Assembly: GCA_949987705.1 (NCBI GenBank)
Contig: OX465281.1
Coordinates: forward strand, 254,544,542-254,608,541
Length of the DNA: 64,000 bases
From: Thereva unica
Lineage: Eukaryota; Arthropoda; Insecta; Diptera; Therevidae
Direction: 5' to 3'
Shown piece after piece: positions 12,101 to 20,799 of this stretch. Under the pieces are notes generated by a model. The model ran no database searches, had not been told where the DNA came from, and saw only the letters and a list, made by a program, of their open reading frames with translations. Numbering within the stretch: position 1 is the stretch's first letter; each line of letters begins with the position of its first letter. Both the position numbers and the translations under genes were made by a program.

Positions 12101-12986
12101 GTTGATCAATCTAGGGTCGGATTTCCATCGTTCGGTGTGTTTCATCCAGATTCGGTCGGGCAGGATTCTTTTCACCGTCTATACGCTTTAATAACCGGTT
12201 CCGGACAAATGACTGCTGGTACTGTTAGGAAAGGATAGATTCACCCTAACAGACCCTTCGTATCAGGACATTCGGAGTCCAGGGCAAAAACTTCATCCTT
12301 CCTTCGAAACGATACCTTTACATCTTGGCTTGGTAGGTTTCGAAGGGTGTGCTCCCTACTTCTGACGTTAGGTGGTTATCCGGGGACATCACGAAGAGGT
12401 AGCGGTTCTCTTGGCGTTCTCCGATTCTAACCATATTTAATAACCGATTAATATTGAATCTTTCATAATGGTAATAAGTAAAATGTGGTTGTACATTCTC
12501 TTGAATTTTGACAATATATGATCATCATCATTTTGGCTTTAAAATTGATCGATGCCCATAGTCCCAATCTTGGGAGTACAGTTCCAATTGTTTTGAATTT
12601 ATTTCTAGTTCCAGTAATAGTAAGAGGCATTATTAGAACTGTTTACTTTTGTCTCTAATGAACTGTTTTTGAAATTCAATCGTGTTTTGAAAGCTTTTTA
12701 TAATATTGGTTTGCAATAAAATATGAAAATTTTAACCATTTTTTTGTATATTAATTATGTCTAAACAGTTTCTTTATGATAAACTTAAGGGTACTAATAA
12801 TAAATCATTTTATTTTTTATTTTAGGTGACTCCGGTGGACCAATGGTCTTGCAAAGAGACGACAAACGATTCCTTCTAGCTGGTGTTATATCATGGGGTA
12901 TTGGCTGTGCTGAGCCTAACCAGCCAGGAGTTTACACAAGAATATCAGAATTCAGGGACTGGATAAATCAAATCCTTCAATTTTAA
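19..12986 (+). CDS. flz: filzig-like type II transmembrane serine protease, 3' part of gene (7 exons)
   Basis: The predicted product is an S1-family (trypsin-fold) serine protease acting at the cell surface. Related fly proteins (Stubble, filzig) shape cuticle, epithelium or apical matrix. Seven exons join in frame: 19-176, 243-1810, 1874-2188, 7738-7915, 7979-8131, 8205-8476, 12826-12986. Domain order is a six-cysteine knotted domain, a Thr/Ser/Pro-rich stalk, the activation site PRIVGG, and the catalytic domain. The triad is visible: His in TAAHC, Asp in EYDLAL, Ser in GDSGGP. The Asp in YDSCEGDSGGP, six residues before the Ser, predicts trypsin-like cleavage after Arg or Lys. The N-terminus and membrane anchor lie upstream of the window. 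I recall filzig as the closest family member, with Stubble the nearest alternative. The stalk exon has frameshifts (see that entry), but the catalytic domain is intact. Confidence 0.85.
243..1810 (+). CDS. flz: filzig-like exon: Thr/Ser-rich stalk, with frameshifts
   Basis: This long exon encodes a low-complexity, probably O-glycosylated stalk: poly-Ser near 376-440, poly-Thr near 509-545, then repeats of the TTTRRPT and KPSTK kind. It starts after the acceptor aataaacag and ends before the donor gtacgt at 1811. The reading frame is not continuous. Thr-rich coding runs in frame 3 from 243 to about 563-608 (stop at 609), in frame 2 from about 563 to about 1060-1124 (stop at 1124), and in frame 1 from about 1099 to 1810. 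A further compensated pair is possible at about 1233-1290, where frame 3 gives an APRPKPKPT stretch. Composition is uninterrupted across the breaks, which suggests small indels rather than introns. Stretches without Thr codons in the other frames are only shadows. Confidence 0.72.
1874..2188 (+). CDS. flz: filzig-like exon: Ser/Thr-rich stalk, distal part
   Basis: The exon follows a 63-base intron (donor gtacgt at 1811, acceptor tgattctag ending at 1873). The joined codon is G|AT and the frame continues [12 protein letters not shown]. It ends in GIDYKH plus one base before the donor gtatgt at 2189. This links to the catalytic exon at 7738 ([18 protein letters not shown]) across a 5.5-kb intron. 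The 315-bp segment has no stop and is rich in Ser and Thr. Confidence 0.82.
2560..2830 (+). mobile_element. LINE reverse transcriptase fragment
   Basis: Frames read [33 protein letters not shown] and FVGDSTL. This is a decayed copy of the segment seen more clearly at 27,500-27,690 (VLDGVES, SAGSPQGPILSS, FINDLLSIP, FADDGTL). The catalytic FADD box reads FVGD here, so it is inactive. Only the palm region is present. Confidence 0.6.
3200..3330 (+). repeat. SINE-body-like segment
   Basis: GGTTATGCCTCCTGGAAC followed by GAATCCCGCT resembles 45,718-45,760 (TGTTATGCCTCCTGAAAC) and, inverted, about 59,540-59,565. These are probably parts of the same tRNA-derived SINE. No tRNA-like head is recognisable in this copy. 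Confidence 0.35.
5209..5541. mobile_element. inverted-repeat element (MITE-like), about 330 bp
   Basis: The ends are about 45-bp imperfect inverted repeats: CCGAGTAAAAATTAAAAATGG with GCGAACACCGGCC at the left, and GGCCTGTGTTCGCCC with TTTAATTTTACTCGAG at the right. Related single ends occur at about 19,510-19,585, 51,005-51,062 and 51,615-51,660. Superfamily is unknown and no clear target duplication was identified. Confidence 0.5.
6190..6300 (+). mobile_element. LINE 3' tail fragment
   Basis: AGCACAAAGGGTGATTCTTAAGCTTG followed by a CGCATACAAAAAG tail matches the 3' end after the RT copy at 27,870-27,920 (CAAAGGGTGATTCCTAAGCTTG). It is a 5'-truncated insertion. Confidence 0.5.
7738..7915 (+). 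CDS. flz: filzig-like exon: activation site and catalytic histidine
   Basis: It opens after the acceptor ctatttttag. The frame gives CGKRMFPEP, the zymogen activation cleavage R|IVGG, then [13 protein letters not shown] and [11 protein letters not shown] with the catalytic His. The Cys of CGK would stay disulphide-linked to the protease after activation, as in this family. The donor is gtaact at 7916, splitting the Asn codon AA|T. Confidence 0.92.
7979..8131 (+). CDS. flz: filzig-like exon: catalytic aspartate
   Basis: A 63-base intron precedes it (acceptor attcttttag). The frame reads [15 protein letters not shown], an acidic stretch EEEEPYGY, and FEYDLALL with the catalytic Asp. The donor gtacag follows AG at 8131 and the split Arg codon is completed in the next exon. 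Confidence 0.92.
8205..8476 (+). CDS. flz: filzig-like exon: VTGWGR to DSCEG
   Basis: It carries the conserved [25 protein letters not shown] and YDSCEG segments of the S1 fold, including the substrate-pocket Asp just before the active serine. The donor gtaaga follows at 8477. The Gly codon of GDSGG is split G|GT with the exon at 12826. Confidence 0.93.
8930..9700 (+). mobile_element. LINE fragment: end of endonuclease to start of RT
   Basis: Frames give [17 protein letters not shown] then PPLGNSD, the C-terminal end typical of LINE AP-endonucleases (P-L-G-x-S-D). KRSVWHY and FAHNS follow. At about 9,540-9,640 comes [20 protein letters not shown], the start of the RT domain as in the copy at 27,080. 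Several frame breaks are present and it is inactive. It probably belongs to the same family as 27,042-27,920. Confidence 0.6.
9855..9970. repeat. dispersed repeat, copy 1
   Basis: TGGATTGCCCTATAAGGGCC, then CATAAGGAATGCTCCATTTGG, is repeated in diverged form at 23,408-23,475 (TGGATTGCCCTATATGGCCC, then ATAATAAATGCTCCATTTTG). The family is not recognised. Confidence 0.4.
9985..10325. repeat. fold-back (long inverted repeat) arm pair 1
   Basis: The left arm (about 9,985-10,130) and right arm (about 10,180-10,325) are imperfect reverse complements. Shared blocks include AAGTAAAAAATAAT, GAATGTAAAGTT, TTTCGAAATG and ACGTGGG/CGTGGGG near the centre. AT-rich DNA of this form would fold into a hairpin. 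Confidence 0.6.
10405..11176. repeat. two tandem ~250-bp units, the second interrupted
   Basis: Unit 1 (about 10,405-10,655) and unit 2 (about 10,663-11,176) share ATTTTGCAYACAC, TGCAATCTGRCC, a GACGGTTCC/GGCGGTTCC block, CATGGGTATCAAATGAA, AAAATGGCGG and ACTAAAAAGTAGAAAATA in the same order. Unit 2 is split by about 280 bases (about 10,696-10,977) whose ends carry short inverted ATGATGAG repeats. The block sits between the two fold-back arm pairs. Confidence 0.55.
11170..11600. repeat. fold-back (long inverted repeat) arm pair 2
   Basis: The left arm (about 11,180-11,330) and right arm (about 11,420-11,580) are nearly perfect reverse complements: ACTGAAAAGTAAAAAATA, AAGAAAGCGTGAAATTTC, TTTTAATGAAAAAGTTAATT and GAATGGCGCATTTTTCATC all recur inverted. 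The loop is about 90 bases. Its outer arms resemble those of 9,985-10,325. Confidence 0.75.
11985..12310 (-). mobile_element. LINE ORF2 C-terminal fragment (after RNase H), antisense
   Basis: The minus strand reads [13 protein letters not shown], then NSKLFSAPS and GLITGHCTL. This parallels MKHTERRRSVPGL, NSKRFLPTPS and GLITGHCAL in the copy at 20,340-20,500. It is therefore the same RNase H-bearing LINE family in the opposite orientation. Confidence 0.6.
12826..12986 (+). CDS. flz: filzig-like last coding exon: catalytic serine and C-terminus
   Basis: It opens after the acceptor tattttag with [11 protein letters not shown] (catalytic Ser). It continues [23 protein letters not shown] as two conserved blocks and ends ..WINQILQF then TAA at 12984-12986. 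It is separated from the previous exon by a 4.3-kb repeat-filled intron. Confidence 0.94.
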
Positions 12987-13920
12987 AACAAACACAAAAA
13001 ACACAGAATAGAAAATTAGGATATCAAAAAATTCTCTAAAAAAAATCGTGTTCAACACAATTTCGAACTGAAAAGTTCAAAATTTTAGTTAATAAAAAAA
13101 CTGAGTTAAAAACTCTGTAAATTTAATTTTAAATATTCACATAATTTCTATTTTAAAACTAAGTTTTGCCTTAAAACAAAACTCGTTTCCTGGTTTTTAG
13201 CAATAATAATTACATATGTTACAAGAAAAAAACCAGAGATTCGATTTCTTTTTTTTTAATTTCTTTATCACAAAGTTTTAAGGCAAAACTTTATTTTTAT
13301 CTCATAACAAAAATATTGAAACAATTGTTCACTGTTGAGTATTAGTCTTGTTATCATTACTTCATAAAAATATAAAATTATTTATAAAAATATTAATTAA
13401 AGAAAAAAACGAAGACGTGATGTGGTGGTGTAGTAAATCCAGTGATTGTATATGATAATTATTATTAAAAGTAAACTTTTATTTATGTAAGAAAATATTA
13501 ACAAAACAAATTTATTCTCACTCATATGAAACTTTTTTTTGAAAAAGAAGAAGAAGAAATGAAAGAAATATTAATTTTATTTATTTATTTATATTTTCTT
13601 TTTTTTGCAATTTGAATCTCAATTATTATTTTGTTAGAATTTGTAAATATATTTCACCAGCGATATTCATTTAATATACATTAATTTTTTTATATATACA
13701 TATAAATATAGATAATAGTAGGGTTTGTATTTTTTTTAAATAAAATTCATTTTGCAATATTTTCCATATTGTTTGGGTCAAGCTGAATTTGAAAAATCCG
13801 GTAGATGGCGCAAATTTTATTTTTATGTTTTATTTTTTTATTTTTTTGTTTTATAAGATATATAATTTTTTTTTGTAATAAAGTGAATTTTTAAAAAAGG
13901 AGTATAATATCTAGTTATGT
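12987..13920 (+). other. AT-rich 3' UTR or 3' flank of filzig-like gene
   Basis: Very AT-rich unique sequence follows the stop codon. AATAAA occurs at 13091-13096 and again at 13877-13882, so the message could end about 100 or about 900 bases after the stop. No other gene is seen in it. Confidence 0.6.
13091..13096 (+). promoter_or_regulatory. candidate poly(A) signal, filzig-like gene
   Basis: AATAAA lies 105 bases after the stop codon in AT-rich sequence. A second candidate is at 13877-13882. The choice between them is not resolvable from sequence alone. Confidence 0.45.
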
Positions 13921-14139
13921 TTTCCAATTTCTATAGAAACGTGCTTTTAAGTAGATTCGTAAAATGCAACGTATTTGTTCAATTGGACCCACTAAGAATT
14001 ATAAAGTTTGGTCCACGTTGGACAAATCTAAGTACTCTCTAAAAACAAATTAGTAGCTATTCACTGTTTTCCAATTTACTATTCAACAGTTGCTGGTTGA
14101 TGCCCTGAAATTTACGTAAAGAATAGAAAAAAATTCAAC

Positions 14140-14360
14140 GCAAGAGTGACATTTTCCCAAGCTGTCCCCCAACTAAGTACTAACCAAGTCCAACGCTGCT
14201 TGACATACGTGATCAAACGAGAACGGGTCTATTAAATATGCTAAATGGAATCCCTAAACTGGCTGAGTTACTCAAATGGCACCACTGTTGAAAAAACAGT
14301 CGAGTTCCCTTCGGACACCATTATCGTCAGCACATTGTGGATTACCTCTCGAGAGTCCCC
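14140..14360 (+). repeat. dispersed repeat (probable LINE part)
   Basis: GCTGTCCCCCAACTAAGTAC, followed by a GCTTGACnTnnGTnATCnAA block and CAAATGGCACCA, recurs diverged at about 24,920-24,975 and 55,900-55,980. CTCAAATGGCACCAGTGTT also occurs at about 9,066 inside a LINE fragment. It is most likely a LINE internal segment. Confidence 0.4.
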
Positions 14361-14601
14361 GATGTTGCAAGCAGGCCCCCCACATAGCCTTGCGGTGCCT
14401 GGGGCTAAAATATGATTGGGGGCTTTTTCCTATTTTTGTTTGCCTTGGCGGGTACTCTGACCTGTTTTATTTGGTCCTTCGTTTGCACCTTCATCAATAT
14501 GAATGAATGTTTTAGCCTGACGAGCACCAGCGCCTTGGGTCCTTGGGAAGACACATCTGGTCGACGCAATTCTTCATGGTCGTTCTTACGTGGCAGCTTC
14601 C

Positions 14602-14820
14602 TCAGCTGTAGAAAGGATCTGGACCGATAAGGGATGAGATAGCTTCTAGTCTAGCCCGGCTGTCAGCAATTCCTTCTTCGTGGCCCAAAATCCACACCAA
14701 TGTAACATTGTTCTTCCTACTGAGGAATTTCAAAGATAGGAGACAATTCAGGACAGTCTTTGATATAACAATGTTAGAGCTATTTCGAGTTCTATTAATA
14801 CAAGCCTGAGCACACATCTG
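14602..14820 (-). mobile_element. LINE RNase H fragment, antisense
   Basis: The minus strand reads LKFLSRKNNVTLVWILGHEEG, then ADSRARLEAI and IGPDPFYS. This matches the end of a LINE RNase H domain (VTLVWVPGH...G..AD..A) and the following segment, as at 20,170-20,300. It is short and inactive. Confidence 0.6.
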
Positions 14821-15299
14821 GCTGACGAGTACCAGAAACTGAAGAACATTATCGGTTTAGGAATATTCCGTATACCAAAAGGCGCGCCATGTTACCATTC
14901 TCACCTTCTTAAAATAATCATCGTAAACGGTTTGTCGAACCCAGGAGTGGCAGAAATAGTTTCGGACAATGATACCATTGGCTCCAGGATTAGCTCTTTA
15001 AGAACTGATTAATGATCCAGAAAGGTTTTCTTGCTTAAATGAGAATAGTTCCCGTTGACGCAGTGCTTCCCCAGAACCTCTTTCTTCACCGCTGGATAGG
15101 CTCAATAGGCCGCCCTTAGTCGTAGTCGGGCAGGAGCTTTTAGCTCTTGTGATACAACTCGGTGTAAGGCTACTCTTCGCGTACATTACGGTTTAGTGGT
15201 TTGTTTACAAATGGAAACACATCGATGGTGATACTTACTTCAGCGATCGGTGCTTCCGAAGTCATATAACATCTCGAGTTAAAACGCCAAAAACTATCC

Positions 15300-15430
15300 G
15301 TTCTCGTCTATCCTTCAAATAAAGCTTACTACTAGTCACTGCACCATGACTTGAACGACTTAAAAAACTAGCAGTATAAAGCGTGATGCCTAAGCTTGAC
15401 GTTATCACATTAAAAAACTGCTGCTTTCAA
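15300..15430 (+). mobile_element. LINE 3' tail fragment
   Basis: CCTTCAAATAAAGCTTACTACTAG, CACTGCACCATGACTTGAAC and GTGATGCCTAAGCTTG, then an A-rich end, match 27,820-27,920. Confidence 0.55.
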
Positions 15431-15841
15431 CAACTCTTTCCTTAGTACTCAATTCAACTTAGGGTGCGACAATTAAAGTGGCGCAAGCTTTGTGTGAAAT
15501 TTTATTGTTAGGCCTAGAATGAGCCTTTCCTTCTGAAATAAAGCTCGATTATGTAAGCATTAGTTCATTATAATGAGGGTTTTACTTTTTAGGTTTCAAT
15601 CTCTGACCTGGGTCCAGAGACAAATTCGTCCCAGTTGGCAACTTATCATCTGCCGTCTCATACTGATATTATGTTTGTTGGTTATTCAAGGGCTCAAGCG
15701 AGGAGGTGACGGAACAATTTTATCGCCCAAGTTTTATGTCAAACAATTGATACTAGCACCGAAAAACAAAATTGTGTACAAATCACATTCACTCTACTGT
15801 AAATTTAAAATACAAAAAGGGCTGCAATTGTAACAATGATA

Positions 15842-15847
15842 TTTATT
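15842..15847 (-). promoter_or_regulatory. poly(A) signal of cecropin gene
   Basis: AATAAA on the minus strand lies about 145 bases after the TGA at 15990-15992, in AT-rich sequence, giving a 3' UTR of about 160 bases. Confidence 0.6.
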
Positions 15848-15989
15848 TTACTAGCAACATTAATTCAATGTGGAAGTATGACTGGAGACATTAAGAAAAT
15901 AATTTTCAAATTGCACTATTTTATAAAATCATCAAAACAAAATTTTTCTTCAAACAAGTCCAGCAATGTAGTACGGTCCGGTCGTAATA

Positions 15990-16257
15990 TCAATGGCCTC
16001 TTACGGTGGCCAAAACATTAGCACCTTTCTGAGCGACATCGATTCCTTGCAGAGCTCCGTCTCGTACTCTTTGGCCAGCCTTTTCCTGTAAGAAAATAAT
16101 AAAATTGAAAATAAATAAGGTCCTTTTCAGTCTGAAAAAAACAACTAAAGGAAAAACTTACAATTTTCTTTAAGAATTTCCTGAATCCATGACTTTCACC
16201 AACAAATGCCACAAGAACGATGGCGAAGACAACAAAGAAAATTTTTGTGAAGTTCAT
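15990..16257 (-). CDS. cecropin antimicrobial peptide precursor
   Basis: This is a secreted cationic amphipathic peptide of humoral immunity, which kills bacteria by disrupting membranes. Exon 1 is 16162-16257 and exon 2 is 15990-16085, joined in phase 0 across a 76-base intron (donor gtaagt, acceptor ttcttacag). The product is 63 residues, the same length as fly cecropins. It starts MNFTKIFFVVFAIVLVAF, a clear signal peptide ending near GESH. The mature peptide probably begins GFRKFLKKIEKAGQRVRDG and ends GANVLATVRGH. The basic amphipathic N-helix, the GQRVRD block, the central Gly hinge and the hydrophobic C-helix are all visible. The usual terminal Gly (amide donor) is followed here by His. 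A single copy is seen, although cecropins usually cluster. Genomic transcription runs right to left. Confidence 0.93.
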
Positions 16258-16354
16258 TGTTAATTTCGAAGGTAGCTTAAAGCTGCTTGAAGTATCTTCA
16301 GTGGGGGTGGATATTCAACCTGCGTGAATGGTGCTAGATGGAGTCTTCTACGGG

Positions 16355-16362
16355 CTTAAATA
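16355..16362 (-). promoter_or_regulatory. TATA-like box of cecropin gene
   Basis: The minus strand reads TATTTAAG about 100 bases before the start codon, leaving a short 5' leader. A GGGACATTTT site at 16410-16419 is one mismatch from the insect NF-kB (Rel) consensus GGGRNYYYYY. Rel control is expected for cecropins but is only suggested here. Confidence 0.45.
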
Positions 16363-16419
16363 CTACCGACAATCGAAAAATGGTAAACCACCGGAAAAGT
16401 TGATTGATTGGGACATTTT

Positions 16420-17035
16420 TTGTGTTCACTTCCGGTTTGGTGAAAAAGAAAACATTCTTACAACTAACTTATTTTTGTCTTGAATTGTTTTATTGTATAA
16501 TTATAAAAGTTTGTTTTAATTAAAAGCTATTGTGGCAATATCGAAAAAAACACAACAAAAATTATGAAATATGAAAAAAAAAAAAAATAATGGTAGCTTC
16601 TTGAATGGGGAATGGCGTATATTGTTGTGTTTCACTGAGAAGAAAAACGAATCGTTGCTGACTCGAAAAATATAACACTCGTCATCTAATTTCATTGAAA
16701 ACAATTTTGTGAATTATTAATTCACATACTCACTTGTGAATGAACATTTCGATAAACTCTTTGTTGTTTTACATGCTATTGTTACTGTGTTTCTTATTAT
16801 TGATTATTTTTAAAAATTATTCAATAGTATCAATCATTACTTTACATAGTATAAGATATTGATCCATGTAATATGCAAATATCTAGCCTTACCTAACAAG
16901 TTCATTGATCATCAATAAACTTTTAAAAATGATCTTCTGTTATCATTTTCATGCCGCTAAAGAACTCAATACCTACTACGTGTTAGGTCCCCTAAAGTCT
17001 TTTGTACTAGGTTTGGTACAACGTATATTAGCCTA
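16420..17035. other. AT-rich intergenic DNA upstream of cecropin
   Basis: No recognised gene or repeat is seen between the cecropin promoter and the SINE at 17,040. It could hold distal immune-response sites, but none is convincing. Confidence 0.5.
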
Positions 17036-17039
17036 TTAC

Positions 17040-17215
17040 TGTCGACGTCCTTGGTAGAGTAGGGGCTTAGGCTCCCGTCTACCATCCCAGATGTTCGTGG
17101 TACGAATCCACTCCACGGCCATCTACCTTTCCATTTCTCCTACCTAGATATCATTCATTCTTCCCTCATCTTCCTTCTTTCTCCGACACACTAAAACTAT
17201 ACTAGTTGTAGTTTC
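17040..17215 (+). mobile_element. tRNA-derived SINE
   Basis: The head carries A-box-like TTGGTAGAGTAGGGGCTTAG and B-box-like GGTACGAATCCA, then CCACGG and a pyrimidine-rich body (CTACCTTTCCATTTCTCCTACC). The body aligns with the inverted copy at 45,600-45,965. It lacks tRNA folding outside the two boxes, so it is not a tRNA gene. Confidence 0.6.
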
Positions 17216-17219
17216 TTCA

Positions 17220-17440
17220 GGGCTCGGAAGTGCAGGCTTGTTACATAACCCCACGGAGCCTTGGGGTAAAATATTGTTGGAGCTCTTACATAGCTAAAAC
17301 AAAAAAACTTTTTAGGTTTCAATCTATTTTCGAGGCCACCTCTGACCATGGGAGCGGGGGTATTCGTCCCTGTTGCGCCTTCCCTGTTGTGATGAGCCTG
17401 GTTGCATGCCAATGAGTTTATGTCCTTCACCTGTTTCTTA
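17220..17440 (+). repeat. dispersed repeat (probable LINE part)
   Basis: TTTTTAGGTTTCAATCT and a following GACC...GGnnAnnTTCGTCCC pattern recur at 15,588-15,640, and GCCTTGnGGTnnnTGGGGnnnAAATAT resembles 14,390-14,415. The pieces probably come from one degraded LINE family. Confidence 0.35.
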
Positions 17441-18059
17441 CCAATCGTGAAATTCGATACTTTGTCGAGCTCGGTTCACTTCTTGGTAATTTGAACCACT
17501 GCCTTGCTAACTTTTCATATCACTCTCCAGCCGCAATCAAATCATTTTAGATAACTGGCTAACACTTTTGGAAAGCTAACTGGCTGGAAAAGAAGGCCAA
17601 CTACTACTAAGAGTAATCATGATTAGTGGACTACTTCATGTGAAGCAATTTTCTTGCTAAGGTGCAAATATAATAAGACCTCCATACACACCTTTTCCAG
17701 GGGCATTAAGTAGCCTTAGACGCTAAGAATACTGATTTTTGTGGAGTTTAATAACACCTTATATACTGTTGTTAAATAAAATGCTATAATAGTCAAAGCC
17801 AACGAGATTATGAAGGAGTCGTACCCCATTTTTTAAGTAAGCCACTTTGTACTTTCGATGACTATATCAGAGAGCCAATGTCGTTACAGTCCTCAGGTCT
17901 GAAGAATTGTAAAGAAAACACTTAAAGGACTAACAACGCCAACATGTGGTTTTACTCCGCCGGCTCTTGTCAGGGCAGAACTCTGACTTCAATGATCGAA
18001 CAGGTAATCGTGATAAAGATTCGGGCAAGTATGATCAAGTCATATCCTACTTAATGTAA

Positions 18060-18480
18060 AATGGACTCAGTGTAAGACTCTATACGACCACCGTGAGACC
18101 TATGCTCCACGCTACTCTGAAGCTCTAATCTGCCGATTTGTTTCAGATGCTTCAAGTAGCAACATTGCTGCAGCCTTACAAATTAAGTCTAATATAATCA
18201 TCAACCGATGGGAACGATTGAATTGATGACCATCCACTATGGGCTGGTATATACCTACATTGTTTCAAAGCAATTTGGTTCTACGGTTTCTACAAAGAAT
18301 CCCGGGCAAGGAGCATAGACGAAACTAAATAACAGACTGTCTAGCCAAAAATGGCAAAATATTTATGGACCAGAACCTACATGATCCAGATCAATATGCC
18401 ACTAACGATTTTTTCTTCTTAACTGGAAAAAGGAGTAAAGTAAAATTGGTTGAATGGCTTCGCATCACCCTGTAGTTATA
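18060..18480 (+). mobile_element. possible LINE ORF2 C-terminal remnant
   Basis: Broken frames give RLYTTTVRPML and later RLSSQKWQNIYGPEP. These look like the RT-to-RNase H region of an RNase H-bearing LINE (TTTVRPM..., ...A...G....GPEP). Multiple stops make the assignment weak. Confidence 0.35.
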
Positions 18481-18869
18481 CGCATTTCCTTATATTGCAG
18501 CGTTATCGGTGATCGGTACGGCGCGGCGCAGTCCTAAAAGTATGCAAGATGCTTTAAAATTAATAGTTGGTTAATATTTAAACTGGCAAAAATACGGTTT
18601 GGATTATTGTTTAGCAGCTTTTAAAGCAAATCAATGAGATTTTTATATGAATTACTAAATTTATGCTTTAATGTTTTTGTATTTTGTATTTTTGTATTCC
18701 GGAAATATGAAGCAATTTTCGAATTTTGAGTCAAACAGAGAAACATGTTATTATTATTATGCTGCTTTACCCCTCTCGGGAATATGTGGCTTCCACAAAG
18801 CGTCGCAATCAATGTTTATATCCGCTTGGTTTAGAAGCCAGGTTTCACTATCATAATATAATATAAGGT

Positions 18870-19020
18870 AATACCTATGGGGTGCGACAGCGAGGGAGAC
18901 CCAACCTTGTAGGCCTGGACGCTCAAAGCTTAGCGAAGCCAAACTGGATAACATCGACTCAGATTCGGAATCGATGGAGAGAACAGTAGCGGTAGGTTGG
19001 ATTCTGTATAAACAAAATTT
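18870..19020 (+). repeat. LINE 3' UTR-like segment, copy 1
   Basis: TGGGGTGCGACAGCGAGGGA, GACGCTCAAAGCTTA, then ATCGACTCAGATTC and GGTGGAGA-like blocks match 20,660-20,785, which directly follows the RNase H/zinc-finger ORF. It is therefore probably that LINE's 3' UTR. Confidence 0.5.
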
Positions 19021-19504
19021 CTCCTCTTCGCTCTGAGAAACCCACATGACGAGCGCGTTTTTTCAGCTTACTGTCCTCCACGGACAGACTCAAGAAGTTG
19101 GAATCCATGCCGTTGTCACATAGGAGGCAAGTGCTTATCTCTTGCTTTACTTTGGACGTCCTAAACTATACCGGTAAGGTACAGTTCCTGTCCGATAGAG
19201 TTAAGTTCGACACAATAGGCATGCAAAAATTCATAAGGAATACCCTCATCGGACAGAATATGAAAAGAATGAGCCCTTCAACACATGATGTATATGCTCA
19301 CCCAACAAAAAAAAATCCTTTAAGCAAATAAACTGTATATCCCCCTTGGCCACAACCATGAATTAACCATAGACTTAAGCTAACAAAGTAAAAATTAACT
19401 ATTCAGCATTTTGTACCAAGCCAAAAACAAGATCAGTCGTAGCCCATTCTCACGGCAACATATTTCTCAGCCGTTTAAATCTTTGGATTATATTTGGCCG
19501 TCGT

Positions 19505-19585
19505 GAGCCTGTATGTGCTCCCAAGCGGCCAGTGTTCGCCCGTTGTAAGGCCATCTTTCATTTTTACTCTGGTTATTGTATAATT
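19505..19585. repeat. single end of the 5209-type inverted-repeat element
   Basis: GTGTTCGCCCGTTGTAAGGCC followed by TTTTTACTCTGG matches the right end of 5209-5541. The matching left end was not found nearby. Confidence 0.4.
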
Positions 19586-19825
19586 TGTAATACAGGTAAT
19601 CTACCGAAAATAAATGTTTAAGAAGTTAAGGGCGCATAAAAATATCTCGCACGGGGCACCAAAATACCTAAAGCCAGCAATGGGTATACGAAAATTTGAG
19701 GCGCACCTATGAAAACTTACCTTACGTAGATGATATTGTCATCGTGGTAACTGGCGACACATGGGGTATTATGAAAATGTGTATGCACCAGACATTCTCT
19801 CCAACTTGTTCGTTAGAGTAGAAAT

Positions 19826-20650
19826 TTGAACGACCTTCTTATAGAGGATAGGCTAACCTGGAGTTTTCCTAAAGTATTACCGGGCGTACTAGTATCGTAC
19901 ACGTATGGCTCTAAAACAGAGATAGGTGTGGGCGCCGAAATCTGGAGTGATAGCCCCAGATTCAGCAGGTTGATAAGCCTAGGCACTCTAGCAACTGTCT
20001 TTCAAGCAGAGGTGTACGTTATTCTGGCATGCACTCGTAAGAACTTAAGAAGGTCCTACCAAAATATACCGATTTTTATCTTCTCTGATAACCAAGCGGC
20101 AATTAGAGCGATAAGGTCCCGTAGGACCAAACCGAAATTAGATTGGGACTGCCAACGTGCTCTTGATGAGTTGGGTTCGCAATCACGTTACTCTTGTCTG
20201 GGTCCCGGGTCACCGGGGGTTTCGAAGGCAACGAAAATGCGGATGTCCTGATTAAACAGAGCTCTGATATTGCATTCATCGGTCCGGCCGGCTATTGGGG
20301 CACCTTCCAGCTTGTTGAAAAGGGCCCTGACCGATCGGACTACGATGAAACATACTGAACGCCGGAGGTCCGTGCCTGGACTGGTCAACTCTAAGCGGTT
20401 CCTTCCTACGCCGTCTCCTAAGACGGCCATGGGTTTGTTATCGCGTAGTAGGAATGATGTCAGGACCCTTGTTGGCTTGATTACCGGACACTGTGCCCTA
20501 AATTATCACTTATAGAGAATAGGAAGGGTGGAGGACCCCACATGTAGGCTTTGCCTAGAAGAGGATGAGTGTGCCCTCCACATTCTCTGTGAGTGCCCTG
20601 CAATAGCGAGGAGCAGAGTTTGTTTGTTCGAGGAGTCCCTGCTGTAAGGT
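19826..20650 (+). mobile_element. LINE ORF2 C-terminus: RNase H and zinc finger
   Basis: Frames read YTYGSKTEIGVGAEIWSD, FQAEVYVILACTR and FIFSDNQAAIRAIRS, the RNase H domain. The first catalytic Asp, normally in YTDGS, is Tyr here. After a frameshift near 20,180 come MKHTERR, GLITGHCAL and CRLCLEEDECALHILCECPAI, a C-x2-C...H-x4-C type zinc knuckle that ends ORF2 in I, LOA and R1-like LINEs. It is 5'-truncated and inactive. Confidence 0.75.
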
Positions 20651-20654
20651 GAAC

Positions 20655-20790
20655 TAGCATGGGGTGCGACAGCAAGGGAGACCAAACCTTTGTTGGAAGG
20701 ATAGCGTAGACCAGGACGCTCAGAGCTTAAGAAAAGATTCTGAAAGAAGACATCGGCTCAGAATCGTGACCGGTGGAGAAGAACATATGC
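20655..20790 (+). repeat. LINE 3' UTR-like segment, copy 2
   Basis: It directly follows the zinc-finger ORF stop and shares TGGGGTGCGACAGCnAGGGA, GGACGCTCAnAGCTTA and GGTGGAGA with 18,870-19,020. An inverted relative is at about 26,690-26,790. Confidence 0.5.
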
Positions 20791-20799
20791 GAGATTCCA

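Larger units (their letters stand above)
8477..12825 (+). other. large intron of filzig-like gene filled with repeats
   Basis: The 4.3-kb intron separates the exon ending YDSCEG from the GDSGG exon. From left to right it holds a LINE EN/RT fragment, a dispersed repeat, a composite fold-back region (9,985-11,600) and an antisense LINE RNase H tail (about 11,985-12,310). 12,430-12,800 shows nothing recognisable. Confidence 0.85.
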
